Numbered from the stretch's first letter, positions 34,703 through 43,839 are shown. The stretch: DNA of 64,000 bases from VRUE01 sp033856275 (GCA_033856275.1 JAWVFJ010000024.1:1-64000), one strand, 5' to 3'. Numbers and translations are program-made. The notes: a model not told the origin generated them from the sequence alone.

Positions 34703-36043
34703 CTAGCCGAGCACGACCTCCGCGTCGTGGCGCGGGGTCTCGGTGATCGCACGACGGAAGATCCGTTCGGGCCTGGGATTGGCGGGACGGATCTGGTGAC
34801 GCTTGATCAGCTCTTTTAGAACCACCGCCATCTCGAACTGGGCGAAGGAGGCGCCGAGGCAGCGGCGGACGCCGCCGCCGAAGGGGATCCAGCTGTAGGT
34901 ACCGGGTGGGTTCTCGAGGAAGCGCTCGGGGAGGAAGCGCTCGGGCTCGGGGTAGATCTCGGGATTGCGGTGGACGAGGTAGATGCAGGGCGCCACCGAG
35001 ACGCCGGCCGGTAGCTCGTAGCCGCCGATCTCAACCGACTCGGTGAGCTTGCGCAGAACGATCGAGATCACCGGGCGCAGGCGCAGGGTCTCCTGGATCG
35101 TCGCGGTCAGGTACTCCTCGCGACCCTCGAGCACCTCGGCGCGCAGGCGCTCGAGCTTCTCCGGGTTGCGGGTCAGCCGCTCGACCGCCCAGGCGAGCGA
35201 GGTCGCGGTCGTCTCATGGCCGGCGACCAGCAGGGTGACCAGCTCGTCGCGCATCTCCTCGTCGCTCATCGGGCTGACGTCCTCGTGGGTGGCGCCGATC
35301 ATCATCGAGAGCACGTCGTCGCGCTCGGTGAGGTCGCCGGCACGGCGTCGCTCCGCGATCTCGCGGTAGATCAGCTCGTCGACTCGCTCGATGCGGCGGC
35401 GGAAGGGGCCGAACTTGCGAGCCCGGTTGGGCCCGACCAAGAGGAGAGGCAGGAGGAGCTGGGGATTGGTGGTGAGATCGAGGAACTCGCGCAGCGCCGC
35501 CCGCAGCGCGCCAATGCGCTCGCCTCCGCGGACGCCGAAGACGGTCTGCAGGATGATCTCCAAGGTCATCGCCTGCATCCGCGGCCGCAGCTTGTAGGGG
35601 GTGCCGGTGGGCCAGCCTTCGATCTCGCGCTCGGCGATCTCGCTCATCGTCCGCTCGTAGCCCTGCATTCGCGCTCCGTGGAAGGGCGGCAGGAGCAGCT
35701 TGCGCTGACTCATGTGGGGCTTCTCGTCGAGGACGAGGACCGAGTTCTTGCCGAGGACCGGGGCAAGGATCTGGTTGCCCTCGCCCGCATGGAAGACCTT
35801 GGGGTCCCCCGTGAAGACCTGTTTGATCGCCGCCGGATCGGCCAGCATCACCCAGGTCCCCTCGTAGGCGATGCGAATCGTGAAGATGTCGCCGTAGCGG
35901 TCCTGGCAGGCGTAGAGCAGGCGGCGCGCCTGGCGCGACCAGATCGCGGTCTGGACCACCTTCGGCAGTAGCGGGCTGGGTGGCAACCGTCGCTCAGGCA
36001 CCCGGGCTGCCGGCCCCGGAGCGGTTGTGGTCGCTGCCTCCAT
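34703..36043 (-). CDS. cytochrome P450
   Basis: 446 residues from ATG 36043. Complete P450 fold: I-helix oxygen-binding AGHETTATSLAWAVERL, K-helix ETLRLRP, PERF motif (PEPERFLPERFLENPPGTYSWIPFGGG) and haem Cys loop FGGGVRRCLGASFAQFEM. Heme monooxygenase needing separate ferredoxin/reductase, none of which lies nearby. The ExxR and haem-loop form resembles bacterial CYP110/CYP120-like and fatty-acid or steroid hydroxylases, but substrate cannot be read. Divergent from an esterase gene 78 bp away. Confidence 0.95.
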   Translation of the reverse strand: MEAATTTAPGPAARVPERRLPPSPLLPKVVQTAIWSRQARRLLYACQDRYGDIFTIRIAYEGTWVMLADPAAIKQVFTGDPKVFHAGEGNQILAPVLGKNSVLVLDEKPHMSQRKLLLPPFHGARMQGYERTMSEIAEREIEGWPTGTPYKLRPRMQAMTLEIILQTVFGVRGGERIGALRAALREFLDLTTNPQLLLPLLLVGPNRARKFGPFRRRIERVDELIYREIAERRRAGDLTERDDVLSMMIGATHEDVSPMSDEEMRDELVTLLVAGHETTATSLAWAVERLTRNPEKLERLRAEVLEGREEYLTATIQETLRLRPVISIVLRKLTESVEIGGYELPAGVSVAPCIYLVHRNPEIYPEPERFLPERFLENPPGTYSWIPFGGGVRRCLGASFAQFEMAVVLKELIKRHQIRPANPRPERIFRRAITETPRHDAEVVLG

Positions 36044-36074
36044 CGCCTCAAGAGAGGCTAGTACCCGGAATGAA

Positions 36075-36086
36075 CTCACGTGTGAG
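36075..36086. promoter_or_regulatory. palindrome CTCAC-GT-GTGAG in a divergent promoter region
   Basis: A 5+5-bp inverted repeat in the 78-bp gap between the P450 gene (minus) and esterase gene (plus), followed by a related GTCTCAC. It might be the site of a regulator that controls both. Confidence 0.3.
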
Positions 36087-36121
36087 GTGCGTCTCACAGG
36101 AATCGCGTACGCTCTCGCGCC

Positions 36122-37210
36122 GTGGCACTGCCACGGCTCCCTCCTCAGATCGAGCACCGGATCGTCCGCAGGGCGTGTGGCCTGCCACCGCGGGTTATTC
36201 GGCGACTGATCGGCCCCCCGCCGCGGCTCGACGGCCAAGAGCTCGCGCCGGACATCCAGATGCTGCTGGCACTGGCGAAGTGGAATGGAGAGACCTCGCT
36301 GGTCGAGGGACGGACCGTCGAGCAAGCCCGCGAGGAGAACCGCGAGGGGGCGCGGGTGGTCACGGGCCCGCCGCGGCCGATGGCGCGGATCGAGAGCCTG
36401 ACGATTCCCGGCCCGGGCGGCGAGATGCCCGCACGCCTCTACGTCGCTCTCGGCACACCGCAGCCACCGCAACCACTGCTCGTCTACTACCACGGCGGCG
36501 GTTGGGTGGTCGGCGACCTCGACACTCACGACGGACTTTGCCGCTTCCTCGCCGAGCACAGCGGTTGCCGAGTGCTATCGGTCGAGTACCGGCTGGCGCC
36601 GGAGCACCCCTTCCCCGTTCCAGTCGAGGACGCTGTCGCCGCTTTCGGCTGGGCACACGGGCACGCGGCCGAACTCGGCGCCGATCCGGAGCGGATCGCG
36701 GTGGGCGGTGACAGTGCCGGCGGCAACCTCTCCACAGCCCTTTGCCTGCAGGCACGCGGCGGCGGCGGCCCGCTGCCGGCGATGCAGCTGCTGCTCTATC
36801 CGGTCACCGACGTCGTCGGCGGGCAGCAGTCGCGCGACACCTTCGCCGAGGGCTTCCTCTTGACCCGCGATGACATGGAGTGGTTTGAGAACCACTACAT
36901 CCCCGACGGCATCGACGACGACGAGCCGCGGGCCTCGATGATGCGCGCTCCCGACGTCTCGGGACTTCCCCCCACCTACTTGGCGACGGCCGGCTTCGAC
37001 CCGCTGCGCGACGAGGGCGAGATCTACGCGGAGCGGATGCGCGAGGCGGGCGTGCGCGTCGTCCTGCAGCGGCACCCGGGCTTGATCCACGGCTTCGCCA
37101 ACCTGACGGCAATCTGCCCCAGCGCTCGGACGGCGATGCTCGAGGTCGCCGGAGCGCTGCGCATGGGCCTCGGGCTGGCATCGCCACAGGCCGCCGCTGT
37201 ACTCGCTTAA
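36122..37210 (+). CDS. alpha/beta hydrolase, hormone-sensitive-lipase type esterase
   Basis: 362 residues from GTG 36122. The oxyanion motif HGGGW (VYYHGGGWVVGDLDTHD), nucleophile Ser in GGDSAGGNLS, acid in FDPLRDEGE and His in HPGLIHGFANL make a complete HSL-family triad. Acts on short- to medium-chain esters. The first about 90 residues form the usual helical cap. Divergent from the P450 gene and perhaps in one catabolic unit. Downstream the CsoR operator begins at its stop codon. Confidence 0.93.
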   Translation: MALPRLPPQIEHRIVRRACGLPPRVIRRLIGPPPRLDGQELAPDIQMLLALAKWNGETSLVEGRTVEQAREENREGARVVTGPPRPMARIESLTIPGPGGEMPARLYVALGTPQPPQPLLVYYHGGGWVVGDLDTHDGLCRFLAEHSGCRVLSVEYRLAPEHPFPVPVEDAVAAFGWAHGHAAELGADPERIAVGGDSAGGNLSTALCLQARGGGGPLPAMQLLLYPVTDVVGGQQSRDTFAEGFLLTRDDMEWFENHYIPDGIDDDEPRASMMRAPDVSGLPPTYLATAGFDPLRDEGEIYAERMREAGVRVVLQRHPGLIHGFANLTAICPSARTAMLEVAGALRMGLGLASPQAAAVLA

Positions 37211-37226
37211 TACCCCTAGGGGGTAT
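37210..37226. promoter_or_regulatory. CsoR operator
   Basis: ATACCCCTAGGGGGTAT is a G-tract palindrome of the form TACCCC...GGGGTA typical for CsoR-family repressors. It lies 58 bp before the csoR start and probably mediates autoregulation. An apparent ATG at 37225 falls inside it, so that is not the csoR start. Confidence 0.8.
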
Positions 37227-37238
37227 GAAATACTCCAG

Positions 37239-37278
37239 GTACACGCAAAGCGGTCCCCGGGACCAAAAACGCTGCACC
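37239..37278. repeat. GGTGCAACG palindromic repeat, degenerate copy
   Basis: The right part, GGGACCAAAAACGCTGCACC, closely matches the family right arm; the left part, ACGCAAAGCGGTCCCC, has drifted. Its centre GGTCCC-C-GGGACC is a perfect palindrome. It occupies the csoR 5' untranslated region between operator and start codon. Confidence 0.6.
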
Positions 37279-37284
37279 CCGCAT

Positions 37285-37578
37285 ATGGCGCAGAACGAGA
37301 CGATCCACGGCTATACCGAGAACCGCGAGGCGGTGCTGAAGCGACTACGGCGCATCGAGGGGCAGGTGCGCGGCGTCGAGCGAATGGTCGAGGAGAACCG
37401 CTATTGCATCGACGTCGTCACCCAGGTGACGGCGATCCAGGCCGCCCTCGACAAGGTCGCCCTGGAGCTGCTCACCGACCACGCCGCGCACTGCGTGGCC
37501 GGCGCCGAGGGCGGCGATCAGCTGGAGCACACCGAGGAGCTGATGGCGGCCGTGAAGCGACTGCTGCGGCGCGGCTGA
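37285..37578 (+). CDS. csoR: CsoR-family metal-sensing repressor
   Basis: 97 residues from ATG 37285. All-helical CsoR/RcnR fold with GYTENREAVLKRLRRIEGQVRGVERMVEENRYCIDVVTQVTAIQAALDKVALELLTDHAAHCV. The ligand set Cys41, His66 and Cys70 has exactly the Cys-x24-His-x3-Cys spacing of copper-sensing CsoR, with the preceding Tyr40. Binding of Cu(I) would release DNA. The operator lies just upstream. No copper exporter or chaperone gene is adjacent (the next gene is on the opposite strand), so targets must lie elsewhere. Confidence 0.92.
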   Translation: MAQNETIHGYTENREAVLKRLRRIEGQVRGVERMVEENRYCIDVVTQVTAIQAALDKVALELLTDHAAHCVAGAEGGDQLEHTEELMAAVKRLLRRG

Positions 37579-37582
37579 GCCC

Positions 37583-40132
37583 CTACTCGTACTGCAGCGA
37601 TTCGAGCACGTCGAGGCGCGAGGCGCGCCGGGCGGGCGGGATCGCGGCGAGGACGCCCGCCAGCGCGGCGAAGACCAGTAGGCCAACCAGCGAGCCGACC
37701 GGGTAGGAGAGGGTGAAGCCTTCGTCCTTGAGCGGTTGGGCGATCAGCGCCGCGAAGATCACGCCCAGCACCAGGCCGAGGATCGCTCCGATCAGGGCCG
37801 TGATCACCGCCTCGTAACGGATCATTGTCCGCACCTGGCGCCGCGACATGCCGATCGCGCGCAGCATCCCCAGTTCCCGGGTCCGTTCGTGGATCGAGAG
37901 CGCCAGCGTGTTGGCGATCCCAAACAGCGAGATCACGATCGCGAGCAGGAGCAGTGCGTAGACCAGGTTGACGAGCTGGTCGACCTGTTCTTCACGGCTT
38001 TCCTTCAGTTCCTGCTGGTTCAACACCTCGGCGACCGGGAACGCCTTTTCCACCACGGCGGCGAGCAGGGCCTGGGTCTTTGCAGCATTCGCGTCGGGGG
38101 CTGTCTGGACGAAGTCAATCGTGTCCTGTGTCTGGCCGAAATCGCGCGCGAGAACCGCTTGCGTGACCAGAACGCTGCCGAACACCCCGAGCTTGGAGTC
38201 GAACTCTCCCACCACTTCGAAGCTCGGCCTTTGGCGGGTCTGGCTGAGCAGGCGAAAGCGATCGCCGACTTCGAGATTGTGTTCGGAGGCGAACCCGTCG
38301 GAAAGGATCGCCTGCCCGTCGCGCAACCGGCGCAGCGTCGACGGTCCGCCTTTCTTCCATTCGACGTCGACCGTCCTTTCGACGTCGCGGCTCGGCGCGG
38401 AAACACGCGCGCGCGCCCCACCATCGAGGAGTTTCGCTTCGACGGAGCGGATCGACGCAACCGCACTCACTCCGGGCACCCGCCCCGCCGCGAGCGCCGC
38501 GCCGTTCGGGATCGGCGAGAAGCTGTCGCTGTTCTGGATCACCAGGCCGCCGGCGAAGTTTTCGTCGACCACCTGGGCGACGGAGCTCTTCAGGCCGGCG
38601 GCAAAGACGGTTACGAACGTGACCACGGTCAGGCCGATCATCAGCGCCGCCGCGGTGACCGCGGTGCGGCTCGGGTTGCGCTGGGCGTTCTCGCGGGAGA
38701 GCCTGCCGATCAATCTCCGCATTCGCTCCAGCGGCCAGCCGGCGACCGTGGCCAATGGCGGCACCAGGCGCGGGCTGAAAAGCGAGACGGCGAAAACGAT
38801 GACGACGGCGCCGGCGCCGATCAAGCCAGCGGCGGTTCCCGAAGCGGCGCTGCCGAAGAGGCCGATCAGGACCATCGCCAGCCCGACCGCGGCGAGCAGC
38901 ACGGAGACGACGATGCCGATCAAGCGACGACGCCGCGACGGCGTGGGCGTCATGGCATGCAGCGCGGCGATTGGGGGCACCCTGGTCGAGCGCACCGCGG
39001 GCACCAGCGAGGAGAGCACGGTGACGAGGATCCCGATCAGCAGCGAGACGATGATCGTCCGCGACTGCATCACCAACCCAGTGGTGGGCAGGTCGATTTC
39101 AAACGCTTCGAGCAGGCCGTTGAGAAGCAGGGCGATCAGGAAGCCGCCGCCGATTCCGAGGACAGCGCCGATCACGCCTATTGCCAGTGCCTCGACGAAG
39201 ACCGAGCCGAGGATCTGGCGGCGGGAGGCGCCAAGCGTGCGCAGCATGCCGAACTCCGTCACACGCTGGGCTACCGTGATCGAGAAGGTGTTGAAGATCA
39301 GGAAGGAGCCGACAAGGATGGCGATGAAAGCGAAAACGAGCAGAAAGATCTGCAGGAAGCTCAGGCTTTCGCGGATTTCTTCCGAGCCGCGGTCGGCGTT
39401 TTCCTTGGCCGTCTCAACCCGCACGCCGGGTGGCATCTTGCGCGCGATCCGCTTCTTCAGCGTTGTCGCCGAGACTCCCTTGGCAGCCGCCACCGAGATC
39501 TGATCGAAGCGGCCGACCTTGTGTGTGAGGCGCTGCGCCACAGGCAGTGCCACCTGGGCGATGCTGGCGCCGCCGAATGAGGCGCCGCCCAGGCGGGTGA
39601 AGCCGATAAGTTCGAAGGAACGGGCACTCCCCTGGCCGATCAGCTTGATTTCGTCGCCAAGCTTCAGATTGGAGCTTTCCGCCGCGGTCAAGCTGATCGA
39701 GGCTTCGGTCGGCCCGCGCGGCTGATGGCCCTCGGTATAGGTGAGCGACTCGAGTCCACCGGGCAGGGCCGACGAAATGAACTTCGGCGCGAATTTGTTG
39801 CCGATCTTGTTGCCTTCGGAGTCGAAGAACCCGCCGGGGGTGAAGATCGCGCCGGCCGCCAGCCGCACTCCCGGCGTCTTCTGCACGCGCGGCAGCAGGG
39901 ACGCGCTGATCGTCGGGACTTCGCCGTTTTCCTGTTTGACCGGGTTCTCGGCGCTGACTACGACGCTGGTGCCTTTCAACGACTCGCTGAAGATTTCGTC
40001 GAAGGCGGCGAAGATCGTGTCGGTGAGAACGTAGGAGCCGGCGACGAAGGCGACCCCGATCACCACCGCGAAAGCCGTGGCCAGCGCGCGTGCCTTGCGC
40101 GCCCAGAGGCTCTTGAGGGAGAGGCTAGTCAA
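37583..40132 (-). CDS. ABC transporter permease, MacB/FtsX type
   Basis: 849 residues. Two copies of an FtsX-like permease domain: membrane helix near 15-35, a large extracytoplasmic MacB-like domain (about 40-250), three helices (about 260-390), then a second set (helices near 410-470, extracytoplasmic part about 510-700, final three helices to 840). LRTLGASRRQILGSVFVEAL and LRAIGMSRRQVRTMIRYEAV are the duplicated cytoplasmic coupling motifs. Translation starts at TTG 40132, overlapping the ATPase stop by 8 bp. With the ATPase it forms a mechanotransmitter-type exporter. Substrate unknown. Confidence 0.92.
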   Translation of the reverse strand: MTSLSLKSLWARKARALATAFAVVIGVAFVAGSYVLTDTIFAAFDEIFSESLKGTSVVVSAENPVKQENGEVPTISASLLPRVQKTPGVRLAAGAIFTPGGFFDSEGNKIGNKFAPKFISSALPGGLESLTYTEGHQPRGPTEASISLTAAESSNLKLGDEIKLIGQGSARSFELIGFTRLGGASFGGASIAQVALPVAQRLTHKVGRFDQISVAAAKGVSATTLKKRIARKMPPGVRVETAKENADRGSEEIRESLSFLQIFLLVFAFIAILVGSFLIFNTFSITVAQRVTEFGMLRTLGASRRQILGSVFVEALAIGVIGAVLGIGGGFLIALLLNGLLEAFEIDLPTTGLVMQSRTIIVSLLIGILVTVLSSLVPAVRSTRVPPIAALHAMTPTPSRRRRLIGIVVSVLLAAVGLAMVLIGLFGSAASGTAAGLIGAGAVVIVFAVSLFSPRLVPPLATVAGWPLERMRRLIGRLSRENAQRNPSRTAVTAAALMIGLTVVTFVTVFAAGLKSSVAQVVDENFAGGLVIQNSDSFSPIPNGAALAAGRVPGVSAVASIRSVEAKLLDGGARARVSAPSRDVERTVDVEWKKGGPSTLRRLRDGQAILSDGFASEHNLEVGDRFRLLSQTRQRPSFEVVGEFDSKLGVFGSVLVTQAVLARDFGQTQDTIDFVQTAPDANAAKTQALLAAVVEKAFPVAEVLNQQELKESREEQVDQLVNLVYALLLLAIVISLFGIANTLALSIHERTRELGMLRAIGMSRRQVRTMIRYEAVITALIGAILGLVLGVIFAALIAQPLKDEGFTLSYPVGSLVGLLVFAALAGVLAAIPPARRASRLDVLESLQYE

Positions 40133-40871
40133 CCTGCTTCATCAGCTCGATCACCTCGTCGACGGATCCCGGAGCGTCGTCGTGGACGATCCTGCCGTCG
40201 CGGAGGGTGATCAGGCGGTCGGCGTGGGCGGCGGCGGCCGGATCATGGGTGACCATGATCACGGTCTGACCGAACTCGTCGACCGCCTGGCGCAGCAGGC
40301 GCAGCACGTCCTCGCTCGCTTTAGAGTCGAGGTTGCCGGTCGGCTCGTCGGCGAATACCACCGCCGGTTTTGAGACCAGCGCACGGGCGACCGCGACCCG
40401 CTGCTGCTGGCCGCCGGAGAGCTCAGACGGCCGATGGGTGCGGCGGTCTTCCAAGCCCACCGTGCGGATCAGCTGGCCGACCCAGGCCTCGTCGGGCTTG
40501 CGGCCGGCGATCGAGAGCGGCAAGACCAGATTCTCCTCGGCGGTGAGCACCGGCAGCAGGTTGAAGAACTGGAAGACGAAGCCGAGCTTCTCGCGGCGCA
40601 GCTTGGTCAGCTCGCCGTCATCGAGGCCGGTGATCTCCTGCCCATCGAGGAGAACGGTGCCGGCGGTGGGCGTGTCGAGGCCGGCGAGGATATGCATCAG
40701 GGTCGACTTGCCCGACCCCGAGGGTCCCATGATCGCGGTGAAGCGACCGCGCTCGAATCCGGTGCTGACATCGACCAGCGCGTCGACCGCCGCTGCCCCT
40801 TCGCCGTAGCGGCGGGAGACACCAGTAGCGATCACGACCTGGCCGTTGGCCGATCCGGGTAGGGGTTCCAC
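40125..40871 (-). CDS. ABC transporter ATP-binding protein, LolD/MacB type
   Basis: 248 residues. Walker A MGPSGSGKSTLMHILAG, Q-loop FVFQFFNLLPVLTAEENL, signature LSGGQQQRVAVARALV, Walker B AVVFADEPTGNLD, and H-loop IMVTHD. Powers the FtsX-type permease encoded next. GTG start 40871. The first codons (EPLPGSAN) lie in the left arm of a 111-bp inverted repeat that spans the divergent promoter region. Confidence 0.95.
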   Translation of the reverse strand: MEPLPGSANGQVVIATGVSRRYGEGAAAVDALVDVSTGFERGRFTAIMGPSGSGKSTLMHILAGLDTPTAGTVLLDGQEITGLDDGELTKLRREKLGFVFQFFNLLPVLTAEENLVLPLSIAGRKPDEAWVGQLIRTVGLEDRRTHRPSELSGGQQQRVAVARALVSKPAVVFADEPTGNLDSKASEDVLRLLRQAVDEFGQTVIMVTHDPAAAAHADRLITLRDGRIVHDDAPGSVDEVIELMKQVD

Positions 40872-40958
40872 TTAACTTTTTCCGTACATAGCTTGTAGCT
40901 GTCCTCGAACGTCGCTCCGGAAAAAGTACAAGACGTTCCACCCCTACCCGGATCGGCC
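40848..40958. repeat. 111-bp inverted repeat across divergent promoters
   Basis: GGCCGATCCGGGTAGGGGT (40848-40866) is repeated exactly in inverse at 40940-40958. A second pair, CTTTTTCCG (40876-40884) and CGGAAAAAG (40918-40926), lies inside. The left arm is in the coding sequence of the ABC ATPase; the right arm ends 20 bp before the HAD phosphatase start. Confidence 0.9.
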
Positions 40959-40977
40959 CAATACCCTGAGCCGCGAG

Positions 40978-41763
40978 ATGGCCTTGGTAGACCAGTTCGA
41001 CGGCTTCTTGATCGACCTCGACGGGGTCGTCTGGGTGGGGCGCGAGTTCCTGCCCGGTGCTGCGGAGGCGCTGCGCGCGCTGCATGAGGCCGGCAAGGCG
41101 ATCGTCTTCGTCACCAACAACCCCGGCCGCCCGCCGGCCATCTACGCGGAGCGACTGCGCGACGCCGGCGTCCCGGCCGACGAAAGACAGATCGTCACCG
41201 CCGGCATTGCCACGGCGCGACTCGCGGCCGAGCGGGGAGGCACCGGGTCGAGGGCGTTCGTGATCGGCGCCCCGGCGTTTCACGACAGCGCTGCCGAGGC
41301 TGGGCTCGTCCTGCTCGAGGGCGAGGAGGCGCATGGCGCCGACGCAGTGCTGGTGTCAGGGCACCGCGGCTTCAACTATGAGGAGCTGCTGACCGCGACC
41401 CTGGCGCTGCAGGGCGGTGCGGCGCTGTTCGCCACCAGCCGCGATCCGACCCTGCCGATGCCGGAGGGGCCCTGGCCTGGCACCGGGGCGATCCTGGCGG
41501 CAGTCGAGACGGCTTCTGGGGCGCGCGCCGAGATCGGCGGCAAGCCCGAGCGCCACCTCTTCGAGCAGGCGCGAGCGCTGATCGGAAACGCCGAGCGGGT
41601 GGCAATGGTCGGTGATCGGATCGCCTCTGACATCGAAGGCGGCCACCGCGCCGGCTTGTCGACGATCCTCGTGCTCAGCGGCGCCAGTACCCCGGAGGAG
41701 GCAGAGAGCGCCGAGCATCCGCCTGACCGAGTGATCGCGGATCTCTCCGGTCTCCTGCGGTGA
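40978..41763 (+). CDS. HAD-superfamily IIA hydrolase (NagD-like phosphatase)
   Basis: 261 residues. Motif I DGFLIDLDGVVWVG, motif II FVTNNPGRPP, conserved Lys in IGGKPERHLFEQA, and motif III MVGDRIASDIEGG mark subfamily IIA with its C2 cap. Probably dephosphorylates a sugar phosphate, nucleotide or p-nitrophenyl-type substrate. It is followed after 4 bp by an MFS transporter. Confidence 0.92.
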   Translation: MALVDQFDGFLIDLDGVVWVGREFLPGAAEALRALHEAGKAIVFVTNNPGRPPAIYAERLRDAGVPADERQIVTAGIATARLAAERGGTGSRAFVIGAPAFHDSAAEAGLVLLEGEEAHGADAVLVSGHRGFNYEELLTATLALQGGAALFATSRDPTLPMPEGPWPGTGAILAAVETASGARAEIGGKPERHLFEQARALIGNAERVAMVGDRIASDIEGGHRAGLSTILVLSGASTPEEAESAEHPPDRVIADLSGLLR

Positions 41764-41767
41764 GCTC

Positions 41768-42949
41768 GTGAGCGAGGAATCGCGGCCGTCGGTACCGCGC
41801 CCCGGGATTGCCTTTGCGGGCGTCTTCGTCGTCACCTTCTGCGGCCTGGTCGCGGTCGGCGCCGTGTTGCCGGTGTTGCCGCGCTTCGTCCGCGGCCCGC
41901 TCGACGCCGGCAACGTCGCGGTTGGGGTGGTGATCGGCTCCTATGCGATCACCGGCCTGCTGCTGCGCCCCTTCGCGGGGCGGCTCGCCGACCAGCGCGG
42001 CCGCAAGCCGACCGTTCTGCTCGGCTCGACGCTGGTGGCGATTGGCGGCTTCATGTACCTGCTGCCGCTGGGCGTGCCTGGACTCATCGCCGCCCGCCTG
42101 GTACTGGGGGCGGGAGAGGGGACGGTGTTCACCGCCAGTTCGGCCTGGGTCGTCGACCTCGCCCCAGCCGACAGGCGCGGCCGGGTGATCGGCCTCTACG
42201 GGCTCTCAGTGTGGGCGGGGCTGAGCATCGGACCCCTGATCGGCGAGCTGATCCTGCACGCCTCCAGCTACACGCTCGTCTGGCTCTTCGCCGGCGTGGT
42301 CCCGCTGGTGGGAGCCTTGCTCGCGACCAGGCTGCCCGATCCCTTCCATCCCGCGCCCAACCCCGAAGAAGAGAATCACGCGCTGATCGAGCGCGAGGCG
42401 GTCCGGCCCGGTACCGCCCTCGCCCTCGCCTCGATTGGCTACGCGACCGTCGCCGCCTTCGTCGTCCTTCACCTCGATGCCCGCGGCGTGGGTCACGGTG
42501 CGACGGTGTTCGGCGCCTTCGCGACGATGGTCGTGCTGACGCGCCTGATTGGAGGGGACCTGCCAGATCGCGTCGGTCCAGCCCGTGTCGCGATTGCGGC
42601 AGCTGTTGTAGAGGCGATCGGCCTGACCACGATCGCCTTCGCCCACAGCCTTCCCGTCGCTCTCGCCGGCGCCCTGGCGATGGGCGCCGCTTTCTCGCTG
42701 CTCTACCCGTCGCTCTCGCTGATCGTCGTCAACCGCGTCTCCGAGACGCGGCGCGGCGCCGCTCTCGGCACCTTCACCGCCTTCTTCGACGCTGGTGTCG
42801 GCTTCGGCGCCCCCCTCGCCGGCGCCGCGGCGGCGCTGACCAGCTACGAGGGCGCCTTTCTCCTCTCCGCCGCGATCGCCCTGGTCTCCGCGACCACGAT
42901 CGCCCTGGCGATCGCGCCGACGGTACGCACCGCCCTAGCCGCCCGCTAG
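41768..42949 (+). CDS. MFS transporter
   Basis: 393 residues with 12 predicted membrane helices. The MFS loop 2-3 motif is present as GRLADQRGRKPTVLLGS, and the loop 8-9 copy as GGDLPDRVGPARVAI. AGEGTVFTASSAWVVDLAPADRRGRVIGLYGLSVWAGLSIGP resembles drug-efflux (DHA1) members. Starts at GTG 41768, 4 bp behind the HAD gene. Substrate unknown. Confidence 0.92.
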   Translation: MSEESRPSVPRPGIAFAGVFVVTFCGLVAVGAVLPVLPRFVRGPLDAGNVAVGVVIGSYAITGLLLRPFAGRLADQRGRKPTVLLGSTLVAIGGFMYLLPLGVPGLIAARLVLGAGEGTVFTASSAWVVDLAPADRRGRVIGLYGLSVWAGLSIGPLIGELILHASSYTLVWLFAGVVPLVGALLATRLPDPFHPAPNPEEENHALIEREAVRPGTALALASIGYATVAAFVVLHLDARGVGHGATVFGAFATMVVLTRLIGGDLPDRVGPARVAIAAAVVEAIGLTTIAFAHSLPVALAGALAMGAAFSLLYPSLSLIVVNRVSETRRGAALGTFTAFFDAGVGFGAPLAGAAAALTSYEGAFLLSAAIALVSATTIALAIAPTVRTALAAR

Positions 42950-42955
42950 GCAAGG

Positions 42956-42990
42956 GGTGCAACGTTTTGTTCCCCCCACAGGGCTGTAAA
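42956..42990. repeat. GGTGCAACG palindromic repeat, copy 2
   Basis: GGTGCAACGTTTTGTTCCCC is mirrored by ...GGGctgTAAAACGTTGCACC. Flanking bases extend the symmetry further (ctaggcaa...tgccttagg). It lies between the convergent MFS and thioesterase genes and could terminate both. Confidence 0.88.
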
Positions 42991-43028
42991 ACGTTGCACC
43001 TGCCTTAGGCGCCAACTCCCCCGGGGGC

Positions 43029-43817
43029 TCAGCGCTGTTCGATCAGCAACGACTGGGCGGCGCGGCCAATTCTGCCGCGCTGGTCGGAGAGGACCGACTC
43101 GGCGGTGCCGATGCCGGTTGGCTGGGGGCGGCTGACGGCATCGACGCAGATCCACTCGCCCTCGGGCATACGCTCAAAGTGCACGGTGAGATCGACGTTG
43201 ATGAAGACGTACTCCCGCCAGTCGAGCACGGCGCTGGTCCCGTTGCCGACATCGGCCGCAACCAGCGCCCGCTGCAACTGCGTCGGCTCCTCGCCGGCGA
43301 CGAGCGGCTGGCGCATCCGCATCCAGACGGTCGCCGGGCCAGGCTCGAGGAACGCCCCCGCAACAGCCTTCCACTCCATTGCCGTGTGGTAACCAACGTC
43401 CTGCCCCGTCGGAAAGAACTCCGGGGTCCAACCTTCCTCCGGACCGGCGGGCGGCGGCGCGGACTCGACCGCTCCCTCCGGCAGCTCCAGCTCGGTCGTG
43501 CGCAGCTGCCAAGCCGTAGCCCGCATCAGCTCCCCCGCCTCGCCAGACAGCGACGCCTCGATCAACCTCACCCTCCTCCCAGGCCGCAGCATCCGCGCCT
43601 CCACCCGGACCTCCCCAATCGGCACCGGCCGCAAGATCTCGAACACGACCCGACCCATCTGGAAGTTCTCAGAGCCCTCCATCCGCTCGATCTCGCGACC
43701 CAGCAGCGCCGACGGCGGCCCGGCGTGTTGGGATCCGGGATCCCACGGCCCTCGCGTCAATTCAGTTGCGACGTATTGGCCGTCTCCCTCGCCCGTCTCG
43801 TAGAACGCGTCGACCAT
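43029..43817 (-). CDS. thioesterase-like (double hotdog, TesB type) protein
   Basis: 262 residues with the two-domain layout of TesB-like acyl-CoA thioesterases: DPGSQHAGPPSALLGREIERM with the hotdog helix in the first half and MRMRQPLVAGEEPTQLQRALVAADVGNGTSAVLDWREYVFINVDLTVHFERMPEGEWICVDAVSRPQPTGIGTAESVLSDQRGRIGRAAQSLLIEQ in the second. It probably hydrolyses an acyl-CoA; substrate unknown. It is divergent from msrB across a 195-bp region that is mostly one imperfect palindrome. Confidence 0.85.
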   Translation of the reverse strand: MVDAFYETGEGDGQYVATELTRGPWDPGSQHAGPPSALLGREIERMEGSENFQMGRVVFEILRPVPIGEVRVEARMLRPGRRVRLIEASLSGEAGELMRATAWQLRTTELELPEGAVESAPPPAGPEEGWTPEFFPTGQDVGYHTAMEWKAVAGAFLEPGPATVWMRMRQPLVAGEEPTQLQRALVAADVGNGTSAVLDWREYVFINVDLTVHFERMPEGEWICVDAVSRPQPTGIGTAESVLSDQRGRIGRAAQSLLIEQR

Positions 43818-43839
43818 CTACGAATCGATCCTATGCAGA

